Shown: positions 8,143 to 15,305 of the stretch, piece after piece | Layout of the letters: each line of letters opens with the position of its first letter | Position numbering within the stretch: the first letter of the stretch is position 1 | From: Desulfobulbus propionicus | GTDB lineage: Bacteria > Desulfobacterota > Desulfobulbia > Desulfobulbales > Desulfobulbaceae | Assembly: GCA_002746685.1 (NCBI GenBank) | Contig: PDQK01000015.1 | Span: 1-34,119 of the forward strand | Direction: 5' to 3' | Length of the DNA stretch: 34,119 nucleotides | Position numbers and translations under genes: made by a program | The notes under the pieces: model-generated | Databases searched by the model: none | What the model saw: only the letters and a program-made list of their open reading frames with translations | Told to the model about the DNA's origin: nothing

Positions 8143-8898
8143 ATGCTCAGTAAAAGCATGAACAGGAAGATTGGCCGGGCAATGCATGATTATAGCATGC
8201 TGGCAGACGGAGATAAGGTCCTGGTTGGTGTTTCAGGAGGAGAAGACTCGCTTGCCTTGGCCTGGGTGCTGGCGTACTGGCAACAGAAAGCACCTATTAC
8301 ATATCAGTGTAAAGCTGTGCATATTGATATGTCTGGTGGAGGAGATAACCTCGGCGTACAGGCATACCAGGTTAAGCAGGTTCTGGCATCTTTGGAATTT
8401 TCCCTGGATATATTGCCAGCACTATGGCGGCCAGAGCTCAAAGAGGACGCAAGGAAGAAAACCAGTAACAAGCAGTGTTTTCAGTGCGCACGGTCCAGAC
8501 GGACCCAGATGTTCCAATACGCCAGTGAGAACGGTTTTAACAAACTTGCACTGGGGCACCACAGGGACGATATTATTGAAACCTTTTTTCTTAACCTGAT
8601 GTGCGCCGGCAACGTGAGCACCATGCGACCTAAACAGGAGCTGTTTGATGGGGAGTTATCAGTGATACGGCCTCTGGCGTACTGCGATAAGCAAGAGATC
8701 TCATCTCTTGTAAACAAACTTGATCTTACTCCTGTCAGCTCTGATTGCCCCCTCTCCGAGCAGACCAGGCGAAAGGATATCCATCACCTGGTACAAACCA
8801 TTTATCACACTTTCCCAGGCTCTAAAGAGCATATATTTGCTGCCCTTGGCAATGTAAGAGAAGAGTACCTCCTTAACCCCGCTGCAAAAAGACCCTAA
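8143..8898 (+). CDS. TtcA/TilS-family PP-loop ATPase (probable tRNA thiolation enzyme)
   Basis: A 251-residue N-type ATP pyrophosphatase. The PP-loop is VGVSGGEDSLALAW (28-41). A CxxC pair (C112, C115 in QCFQCARSRR) and the segment ALGHHRDDIIETFFLN (136-151) are as in TtcA, which uses an Fe-S cluster to put 2-thiocytidine at tRNA position 32. A third cysteine in the expected place is C202 (SSDCPLSEQTRR), but the second CxxC of E. coli TtcA is reduced to this one residue; three cysteines can still hold a cluster. Calling it ttcA itself is not certain, since several related sulfur-transfer enzymes share this layout. No strong ribosome binding site is seen; the ATG at 8158 is an alternative start. 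Its stop overlaps the next start by one base (TAATG). Confidence 0.85.
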   Translation: MLSKSMNRKIGRAMHDYSMLADGDKVLVGVSGGEDSLALAWVLAYWQQKAPITYQCKAVHIDMSGGGDNLGVQAYQVKQVLASLEFSLDILPALWRPELKEDARKKTSNKQCFQCARSRRTQMFQYASENGFNKLALGHHRDDIIETFFLNLMCAGNVSTMRPKQELFDGELSVIRPLAYCDKQEISSLVNKLDLTPVSSDCPLSEQTRRKDIHHLVQTIYHTFPGSKEHIFAALGNVREEYLLNPAAKRP

Positions 8899-9785
8899 TG
8901 GAAACCGGAAACGATTGCCTGGCCTGTTTTATGAAGCAGGCTTTAAATACAGTAAAGCTGGCCACAGATGATGTGGATATGCAGTATCAGATACTTACAG
9001 AAGTTGGTGCCATGCTTGGGTCTTTTCCAAGAAACGTATCACCTCCTGAGAATGCTGTGGGCTATTACCGGCTCATAGCTGAAAAGACCAAAACGCCTGA
9101 TCCTTACGCCGGAATAAAAAAAAGGAGTAATGATTTTGCCCTTTCCCTTGAAAAGCAAACCCAAAAGTTCATTGAACAATCCAGGGATCCACTGCTTGCT
9201 GCCCTACGCTTTGCCATTGGTGCCAATGTGTTAGACAACGGGGCTCAGCAGCAGCTCGGTATTGAGGAGACCCTGGCTGCATGTCAGGAACAGGAATTGG
9301 TTATCAACCATTATAAGCCACTGTGTGAAAAGCTCGCAGCTTCACGCAACGTTTTGTTACTTGCCGACAACTGCGGAGAAATCGTGTTTGATAAATTACT
9401 GGTACAACAGCTGCAGAACAGGGGGCTTACTGTGACTGTAGGTGTGCGTGGTGGACCTGCTATAAATGATGCTACCCTTGCAGAAGCGCAATATGTTGGC
9501 ATTGATAAGCTCTGCAAGGTGATACCAAATGGGGCTGATGTTCCTGGTACAGCCTTATCCATGTGTACTGATGAGTTTACAACCACCTTTGCTAAGGCAG
9601 ACTGTATCCTTGCCAAAGGGATGGGCAATTTCGAGTGCCTGTCTGAGGTGAAGGCACCACTTTTTTTCCTTTTCACGGTAAAGTGCAGTACGGTTCGCGA
9701 TCACCTGCACCGTAGGTTTGAGCATGCAGCGGTTAAGATTGGCTCACCGGTTATCCTTTGTTCCAAAGAAATGAATCAGGACTGA
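8898..9785 (+). CDS. DUF89 (ARMT1-like) metal-dependent phosphatase family protein
   Basis: A 295-residue member of the DUF89 family, whose studied members are metal-dependent 'damage-control' phosphatases acting on phosphometabolites. Visible family marks are the N-terminal CxxC (C7, C10 in DCLACFMKQAL), the ADNCGEIVFDKLL motif (156-168) with the metal-binding Asp-Asn, RGGPAINDAT (184-193), and AKGMGNFE (239-246). The N-terminal cysteine pair marks the archaeal/bacterial subgroup. It is coupled to the PP-loop gene before it, which hints at a joint role, but the substrate cannot be read from sequence. The frame is intact to the stop. Confidence 0.88.
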   Translation: METGNDCLACFMKQALNTVKLATDDVDMQYQILTEVGAMLGSFPRNVSPPENAVGYYRLIAEKTKTPDPYAGIKKRSNDFALSLEKQTQKFIEQSRDPLLAALRFAIGANVLDNGAQQQLGIEETLAACQEQELVINHYKPLCEKLAASRNVLLLADNCGEIVFDKLLVQQLQNRGLTVTVGVRGGPAINDATLAEAQYVGIDKLCKVIPNGADVPGTALSMCTDEFTTTFAKADCILAKGMGNFECLSEVKAPLFFLFTVKCSTVRDHLHRRFEHAAVKIGSPVILCSKEMNQD

Positions 9786-9793
9786 TTGGTACC

Positions 9794-10265
9794 ATGCGAA
9801 GAGCTGTCATTGCTGATATCCACGGAAATTGCCGGGCGCTTGAAGCTGTTTTTGCTGATAGAGACAACCAGCAGAACAGGCCGCTTTTTGGTGGCCCAAC
9901 CTGTCGTGTTATTGAGGACGAGCAGGTTATTGACAACTCCACCAGGTTGATTTGGAAACGTCGGCTGACCCCTTATCCCTTGTCAAGAGTTGAGGCATTG
10001 GACTATATTGACCAGCTTAAATAAAAAGCAGAGTGAAATCCAGTGGCGGTTGCCTTTGCTAAATGCACTGCTCAGTCTACTCAATGGACATAACCGACTT
10101 ACTCCGGTTCCGTTTATCCCTGATGTGGCCCGATGGCTTTGGAGTTGTGACCTGCATGGCAAGCATGAGGGATTGTATGTTAAGCTGGATATGGGGTATA
10201 CGGGTACCCAGGATGTTCACTGCTGTAACTATGTTGAGCCTGTCTGTGCAATGAAAGATACATAA
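9794..10265 (+). pseudogene. Chimeric remnant: metallophosphoesterase start joined to a frameshifted DUF1566 (Lcl-type) domain
   Basis: The first 24 codons (MRRAVIADIHGNCRALEAVF) are the opening of a calcineurin-like metallophosphoesterase with its D-x-H-G-N motif, but none of the later metal motifs follow. From about 9886 the same frame reads like the start of a DUF1566 domain (VIDNSTRLIW... SRVEALDYIDQL) and stops at a TAA near 10021. In the next frame the domain carries on at once (LNKKQSEIQWRLPLLNALLSL ... RWLWSCD ... YVEPVCAMK) to 10265. Dropping one A from the AAATAAAAAG run near 10018 would restore one frame. I read it as decay after a fusion or deletion; a sequencing error could explain the frameshift but not the truncated phosphoesterase. 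Confidence 0.65.
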
Positions 10266-10271
10266 TCTGTT

Positions 10272-10772
10272 ATGCAAAAAGACCAAAGTGAGTACAAGAT
10301 ATCCCATTATTTTCTCGTGGAAGCTGACACCGCAAAACTTGGAGAAGAGCAGGTTCATCACTATCTGAAAGGAAACCAGCTTGTCACCTATTCTCATCTG
10401 GTGATCAGGGAGGAAGAGGTGATTGGCAGCAAGGACCAACGCTTCTGGCCCACCCTTAACAGGGGCGTACAAAAGAATATGAATGTTGCCATATCCCTTG
10501 TTGACACCCTCAAAGAAGAAGGGGTAACAACCCTGGAAGAGCTTGTTCAAATGCGGGAAGGGTACTTGACCAAAGTACTCCATACCCTTGCCCATCTCCT
10601 TGATGGGTTTATTGGGGTGGATTCCATTTTCTACAATTTGGTTGAGGATTCCCATCGGGTCACTTCTGGACTGCGGGAGACTATTGATAACGAAGTTGAG
10701 AAATTTTGGCTCATTCCGGTACGAACAGGGATGCTTGAGGCATCGGTACTCCACGAAAGAAAAGAGGAATAA
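10272..10772 (+). CDS. Hypothetical protein, family not recognised
   Basis: A 166-residue, charged, mostly alpha-helical soluble protein with no signal peptide, membrane segment or cysteine. Codon usage and composition look like a real gene, and the longer frame on the opposite strand does not. Visible pieces are a beta-rich start (EYKISHYFLVEADTAKLGEE), the phrase KDQRFWPTLNRGVQKNMNVA, a helical middle, and SGLRETIDNEVEKFWLIPVRTG at the end. There is no clear ribosome binding site. It lies between the DUF1566 remnant and asnS. I do not recognise a family and assign no function. Confidence 0.6.
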   Translation: MQKDQSEYKISHYFLVEADTAKLGEEQVHHYLKGNQLVTYSHLVIREEEVIGSKDQRFWPTLNRGVQKNMNVAISLVDTLKEEGVTTLEELVQMREGYLTKVLHTLAHLLDGFIGVDSIFYNLVEDSHRVTSGLRETIDNEVEKFWLIPVRTGMLEASVLHERKEE

Positions 10773-10840
10773 CCCGTTATCATCGTTGAGATAAGTTCGG
10801 GCAGGCATTACACACAAAAAATATGAAATAGCGAAGCTTT

Positions 10841-12235
10841 ATGAATACACAATTTTCAAACATGTTGTCGATACGAGAACTGCTTAAACAAGCTCCTGTG
10901 GGAGAGAACATCACCATTTCCGGTTGGGTGCGAACCAGGCGTGATTCCGGGAGTTTGTCGTTTGTTGAAATCAGCGATGGGTCAAGCCTTGCTCATCTGC
11001 AGGTTATTGCTGAAGAGCAGCTTGCAAACTATGCGTCTGAGGTCAAGCGATTGACCACCGGGTGTGCTGTTTCTGTGCAGGGAACTTTGGTGGAATCTCC
11101 AGCAAAGGGACAGGCTGTTGAGCTCCATGCTGAAACACTGGAGGTGGTAGGCTGGGCCGACCCTGAAACATACCCACTACAGAAAAAACGTCATAGCTTT
11201 GAGTTCTTACGTACCATGTCTCATCTACGTTCCAGGACCAATGCGTTGGGTGCTGTCACTCGAGTTCGGAGTACGCTCAATTTTGGCGTGCATCAGTTTT
11301 TCAGGGAGCATGGCTTCCTCCAGGTGCACACCCCCATCATAACTACTTCGGACTGTGAAGGGGCTGGCGAGATGTTTACGGTTACTGCCATGGATCCGGA
11401 ACACATTACAAACGCCCAATCCTTTCATGAAGATTTTTTTAACAAACGCGCCGGATTGACGGTCAGTGGCCAGTTACAGGCCGAGATATTTGCTCTGTCC
11501 CATGGTCGGGTATACACCTTCGGCCCCACCTTTCGTGCAGAAAACTCCAACACCAGCAGGCATTTAGCTGAGTTCTGGATGCTGGAGCCGGAAATGGCCT
11601 TTTGCGACCTGCAAGGAAATATGGAGCTGGCTGAATCCATGATCAAATTTCTGATTGGAATGGCACTGGAAGAGTGTGCTCCTGAGGTTGACCTGTTTAA
11701 CCGTTTTGTTTCCAAAGGACTTGCTGATGATCTGGAGCTGGTGAAGAGCAAACCTTTTGTCCATATGACCTACACTGATGCCGTAAATGAACTGCTCAAA
11801 GCAAAGAAAGAATTTGAATTTCCAGTGGAGTGGGGGATTGATCTCCAGGCTGAGCATGAGCGCTATCTGTGCGAAGAGGTTGCAAAGGTACCTGTTATTG
11901 TTACCAACTATCCCAAAAGTATAAAGCCGTTTTACATGCGGGTTGATGATGACGACAAGACGGTGGCTGCTATGGATATTTTGGTTCCTGGTATTGGTGA
12001 ATTGGTAGGCGGCAGCCAGCGTGAAGAACGCTATGACGTGCTGAAAGATCGTATGATTGAAGCTGGTCTGGATCTGGAGGAGTATGAGTGGTACCTGGAT
12101 TTGCGCAAATACGGAACAGTGCCCCATTCAGGTTTTGGGCTTGGGTTTGAGCGCCTGGTGCAATTTGTCACTGGAATGCAAAATATTCGTGACGTGATTC
12201 CCTTTCCACGTACACCGGGCAATGCACCTTGTTAA
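10841..12235 (+). CDS. asnS: Asparaginyl-tRNA synthetase
   Basis: A class IIb synthetase that charges tRNA-Asn with asparagine using ATP. The 464-residue protein has the N-terminal OB-fold anticodon-binding domain (ITISGWVRTRRDSGSLSFVE, about 24-44), motif 2 FRAENSNTSRHLAEFWMLEPE, and motif 3 GFGLGFERLVQFVTGMQNIRD close to the C-terminus. The motif 2 region and the ending IPFPRTPGNAPC are those of AsnRS rather than AspRS. Length is normal. The ribosome binding site is weak; the Met at residue 9 is another possible start. hflX follows within 40 bases. Confidence 0.96.
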   Translation: MNTQFSNMLSIRELLKQAPVGENITISGWVRTRRDSGSLSFVEISDGSSLAHLQVIAEEQLANYASEVKRLTTGCAVSVQGTLVESPAKGQAVELHAETLEVVGWADPETYPLQKKRHSFEFLRTMSHLRSRTNALGAVTRVRSTLNFGVHQFFREHGFLQVHTPIITTSDCEGAGEMFTVTAMDPEHITNAQSFHEDFFNKRAGLTVSGQLQAEIFALSHGRVYTFGPTFRAENSNTSRHLAEFWMLEPEMAFCDLQGNMELAESMIKFLIGMALEECAPEVDLFNRFVSKGLADDLELVKSKPFVHMTYTDAVNELLKAKKEFEFPVEWGIDLQAEHERYLCEEVAKVPVIVTNYPKSIKPFYMRVDDDDKTVAAMDILVPGIGELVGGSQREERYDVLKDRMIEAGLDLEEYEWYLDLRKYGTVPHSGFGLGFERLVQFVTGMQNIRDVIPFPRTPGNAPC

Positions 12236-12272
12236 TCAAAGATGCTGAGAATAATAAGCAGGAGATTGAACA

Positions 12273-13907
12273 ATAGGCGCTGTAGCAGGAAATAAAAGCG
12301 GGCTGAAAACCAAACAGTTACGAGCACTGGAACGACTTGCCCAGAAAAAAATTGCGCCCGATGAGGTCATAGGACGCGATACCGCCAGAACCCTGGCAAC
12401 CCTTTCCACAGAACTCAATCGCCAGATTGGCCTGCTCATCCACCGCTCGGGAGCCATAGCAAAGGTGGTGGTGGGGGATTTTGATCGCATTGTCATCCCG
12501 GCCCTTCCACATACAGGAACAGCTGGTGGGCGATTACGCGGTTTACGTTGTGTGCATACCACCTTTCGCAAAAATGGGATCAATGAAGAAGATGTGATGG
12601 ATATGGCCTGTCTGCGGCTTGATCTCATGGCGGTGCTCACCTTGGATGAAAACCTGCCGGAATTGCTTCATACAGCCCACCTTTTACCACGCCAGCTCGA
12701 TGGCCGTGACTGGGCAGTGCTGGATCCCGTACATCCTGCTCATCAGCATGTCTCCTGCATTGATCTCATCGAGTCCATTGAGCGTGAGTTGGTCCGCGAA
12801 CGTCCCATTGAAGAAGTGAACAAAGGGCGGGACAGAGCGCTGCTTATCTCAGTCACCACCGGTTCAAAGCCTGAGGCTCAGGACTCCATGGATGAGCTGG
12901 TGGAATTGGCTCGTTCAGCAGACGTAGAGGTACTTGGGCAGGTCATTCAGAGACGTAAGCAAATTCACCCCAAATTTATTTTAGGACGTGGCAAGCTCAT
13001 GGAGATTGTGCTCAAGAGCTTGCGTCTAGGGGTGAACCTGCTGTTATTTGATCAGGAACTCAGCCCATCGCAGATTCGCTCTGTCACCGATAATACAGAC
13101 TTACGCGTCATTGACCGTACCCAGCTCATCCTGGATATTTTTGCCAGTAGAGCACGCTCCAGAGAAGGGAAACTGCAGATCGAGATGGCCCAGCTCAAGT
13201 ATATGCTGCCCAAACTGACCACCAGGGATGATGCTCTTTCAAGGCTCACAGGAGGCATTGGTGCCAGAGGACCGGGTGAAACACGGCTTGAAATTGACCG
13301 GAGGAGAATACATGATCGTATCGCGCGACTGGCAAAAGAGCTGAAGTCAGTGGGGAAGCAACGTTACCACCGTCGCAACCGACGGCGGAAGCGCGATGTG
13401 CCGATAATTTCCCTGGTTGGATATACCAACGCTGGAAAATCCACGCTGCTCAATACCTTAACCAAAAGTGAAATCCAGGCAGAAGATCTGCTCTTTGCCA
13501 CCCTTGATCCCACCAGCAGAAGGTTACGCTTTCCCCAGGATCTGGAGGTCATTGTTACTGATACGGTTGGCTTTATCCGCAACCTGCCGGCAGAGTTGCT
13601 CAAGGCATTTGAATCAACCCTGGAGGAGTTATTTGAGGCTGACTTGCTCCTTCATGTGGTTGATATATCGAATCCGCAATGGAAACAGCAGATAGAGGTG
13701 GTAGAATCCTTGCTCCATCAACTTGAACTTGAGAACATCCCAAGCCTGACCATTTTTAACAAGATTGATAAGCTGGAGGCAGAACAGGCTGAACACCGAA
13801 TAAAAGCAGGTGGTGGCATCGGCATCAGCGCCATTGACCCTGCCACCCTGTCACCACTCTTGACCACTGTTGAGCAAAAACTGCAAAAAACCCTCCAAAT
13901 ACTGTAA
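12273..13907 (+). CDS. hflX: Ribosome-associated GTPase HflX (apparent ATA start)
   Basis: HflX is a GTPase that binds and splits stalled 70S ribosomes. It has an N-terminal HflX domain (GSKPEAQDSMDELVELA, GRGKLMEI), the GPGETRLEIDRRRIHDRI linker helix, then a GTPase domain with G1 GYTNAGKST (from about residue 383), G3 DTVGF and G4 NKID. The first ATG/GTG/TTG start in frame is GTG 12465, but homologous protein clearly extends upstream: the frame encodes GNKSGLKTKQLRALERLAQ, a conserved opening of this family. A TGA at 12267-12269 closes the frame above, and the only near-cognate start between is ATA 12273, 8 bases after GGAG. I therefore place the start there (544 residues); the conservative start is 12465 (480 residues). 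Confidence 0.85.
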   Translation: MGAVAGNKSGLKTKQLRALERLAQKKIAPDEVIGRDTARTLATLSTELNRQIGLLIHRSGAIAKVVVGDFDRIVIPALPHTGTAGGRLRGLRCVHTTFRKNGINEEDVMDMACLRLDLMAVLTLDENLPELLHTAHLLPRQLDGRDWAVLDPVHPAHQHVSCIDLIESIERELVRERPIEEVNKGRDRALLISVTTGSKPEAQDSMDELVELARSADVEVLGQVIQRRKQIHPKFILGRGKLMEIVLKSLRLGVNLLLFDQELSPSQIRSVTDNTDLRVIDRTQLILDIFASRARSREGKLQIEMAQLKYMLPKLTTRDDALSRLTGGIGARGPGETRLEIDRRRIHDRIARLAKELKSVGKQRYHRRNRRRKRDVPIISLVGYTNAGKSTLLNTLTKSEIQAEDLLFATLDPTSRRLRFPQDLEVIVTDTVGFIRNLPAELLKAFESTLEELFEADLLLHVVDISNPQWKQQIEVVESLLHQLELENIPSLTIFNKIDKLEAEQAEHRIKAGGGIGISAIDPATLSPLLTTVEQKLQKTLQIL

Positions 13908-13915
13908 AATGATTT

Positions 13916-14386
13916 TTACGACTGCAGAAAAAAGCCCAGCGCCTTACCCGTCTCATCACCGGCTGTAAATTGACACCCAACCTGATTGTTTCGGACCGAT
14001 ATAACACGGGCTCTTTTTCTGAGTTGGGTCATATTCTTATCGGTCAGCTGAAATTCGACCCCGATCTCCTGGTTTTTTTTCAGCGTATGAAGACCTGAAA
14101 CCGTAAAGCCTATCCCACCTTGGGAAATATTGCAGATGTGGATAACACCACCGCCCTGACCACCCTTTAAGATGGTGTACGTACCTGGCAGTTTGGTGGG
14201 TTTACGGTGCGAGCGACGGTGCTCTATTTGTACATGGAACACCTTGTTGCACTTACAACGCAATTTGAGGGTGTACTTGGTTGTTTTCAGCTGGCTGATT
14301 TTGACGTTTTTAGTTATCCCGCAATAAGGACAGATTAAGGTAGCAATACCAGTGCCTCTTACGTATGCTTTGGTCGTCTTTATCAT
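13916..14386 (-). CDS. PilZ domain protein with N-terminal zinc-ribbon-like cysteines
   Basis: A 156-residue protein whose C-terminal part is a PilZ domain, the common c-di-GMP receptor: HRRSHRKPTKLPG supplies the RxxxR-type arginines, and NISQGGIGFTV matches the (D/N)xSxxG motif. Before it lie a CPYC and a CKC pair that may bind zinc. I start it at ATG 14386 (MIKTTKAYVRG), 4 bases after the stop of the dual-CXXC gene; the in-frame ATG at 14443 would overlap that gene by 53 bases. The cysteine segment LRCKCNKVFHVQIEHR looks like LKCNKCNHEFHIHEV in the small gene before it. It ends 8 bases from the convergent hflX stop. Role: probably c-di-GMP-responsive regulation; target unknown. Confidence 0.85.
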   Translation of the reverse strand: MIKTTKAYVRGTGIATLICPYCGITKNVKISQLKTTKYTLKLRCKCNKVFHVQIEHRRSHRKPTKLPGTYTILKGGQGGGVIHICNISQGGIGFTVSGLHTLKKNQEIGVEFQLTDKNMTQLRKRARVISVRNNQVGCQFTAGDETGKALGFFLQS

Positions 14387-14390
14387 GCGC

Positions 14391-14561
14391 TCAATCGTAA
14401 ATAATGGCTGTGTACCGTGCAAGCTCGGCTTCAGTTGCCGCATCTAAATCTGCTGCAACTTCGTGGATGTGGAACTCGTGGTTACATTTATTACATTTAA
14501 GACGGACCTGACGACACCTGCGTAAAACTGAAAGGGTGCCATCACATTTTTTACATTCCAC
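14391..14561 (-). CDS. Dual-CXXC small protein (56 residues)
   Basis: A small gene starting with GTG at 14561, 2 bases after the pyrE stop and using the GGGG near the pyrE end as ribosome binding site. The product begins ECKKCDGTL, then has a lone Cys, LKCNKCNHEFHIHEV and an acidic tail ending RYTAIIYD. Two CxxC pairs suggest a zinc ribbon or a redox site. The layout matches what I know as the dual CXXC motif small (seleno)protein family of sulfate reducers and relatives, where some members have selenocysteine in a CxxC; here all four are ordinary Cys codons. It sits in a tight pyrE-small gene-PilZ operon. The function is unknown. Confidence 0.75.
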   Translation of the reverse strand: MECKKCDGTLSVLRRCRQVRLKCNKCNHEFHIHEVAADLDAATEAELARYTAIIYD

Positions 14562-14563
14562 AG

Positions 14564-15121
14564 CTACTTTTCCCCTATAAGCTCTTCTCTTGTGAAAACG
14601 GCTTTCAGTGGATAGCCATGTTGAGCCAGCGCTTCGGCGCCACCTTCCTGGCGGTCCACAACTGTGACCACCAGTCCTACCTTAAACCCTTCGTTTTCCA
14701 CCCGCTCAATTACCTTGATTAAGGTGCCACCGGTGGTCACCACATCCTCAACCAGGGCCACAACAGCTCCTGGTTGGAGGTTGTTTTTTCCTTCTATGAA
14801 GTTACCCGTACCATGCCCCTTTGCTTCTTTGCGTACAATAAAAGCTGGAATAGGAGATTTTTCCAGGTAACTGACAATGGAGACTGCTGTAACCAAGGGA
14901 TCAGCACCTAAGGTCATCCCGCCAACGCCTTGAATTTCCTGTTCGTTTTCCTGAAGTAAACTGTACAGCAGGCGACCGCATAAATAACCACCCTCAGCAT
15001 CCAAAGTGGTCTGTTTGCCATCAACATAAAAATCAGAAGTTTTACCTGAGGTAAGGGTGAAGGTTCCTTTTCTGTATGATTTGCTCAAGAGAAGTTCTTT
15101 GAGCCGTTGTCGTTCGTTCAT
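14564..15121 (-). CDS. pyrE: Orotate phosphoribosyltransferase
   Basis: PyrE joins orotate to PRPP to make OMP in pyrimidine synthesis. The 185-residue protein has FTLTSGKTSDFYVDGK (21-36), the IVRKEAKGHGTG loop with catalytic lysines (95-106), and the PRPP-binding motif VALVEDVVTTGGT (121-133). Length is typical of the short bacterial form. It is the first gene of a minus-strand operon with the dual-CXXC and PilZ genes, divergent from glmS across 184 bases in which no convincing promoter boxes stood out. Confidence 0.95.
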   Translation of the reverse strand: MNERQRLKELLLSKSYRKGTFTLTSGKTSDFYVDGKQTTLDAEGGYLCGRLLYSLLQENEQEIQGVGGMTLGADPLVTAVSIVSYLEKSPIPAFIVRKEAKGHGTGNFIEGKNNLQPGAVVALVEDVVTTGGTLIKVIERVENEGFKVGLVVTVVDRQEGGAEALAQHGYPLKAVFTREELIGEK

Positions 15122-15305
15122 CGAATATTCCTTTATGAAAATGTTAGTAGTAGGATACCGCTTTTTTTAGGAGACACAAAACAAATTTATTAAAAATTGG
15201 AGATACATTACTCTACTGTTTCATGGCCTGTTATGATACCATAGTTTTAATATTATCAGCTTGGAATTCGTTTAAGACAAAAGACAACATACTGAGGATA
15301 AATAT

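Noticed and set aside
10077..10817. 246-codon minus-strand frame
   Set aside because: Lies opposite the DUF1566 remnant, whose family marks are on the plus strand, and opposite the more gene-like 166-residue frame. Its sequence has no family marks and odd composition.
15122..15305. glmS ribozyme or riboswitch before glmS
   Set aside because: The 184-base gap shows none of the conserved core and such ribozymes are found mainly in Firmicutes.
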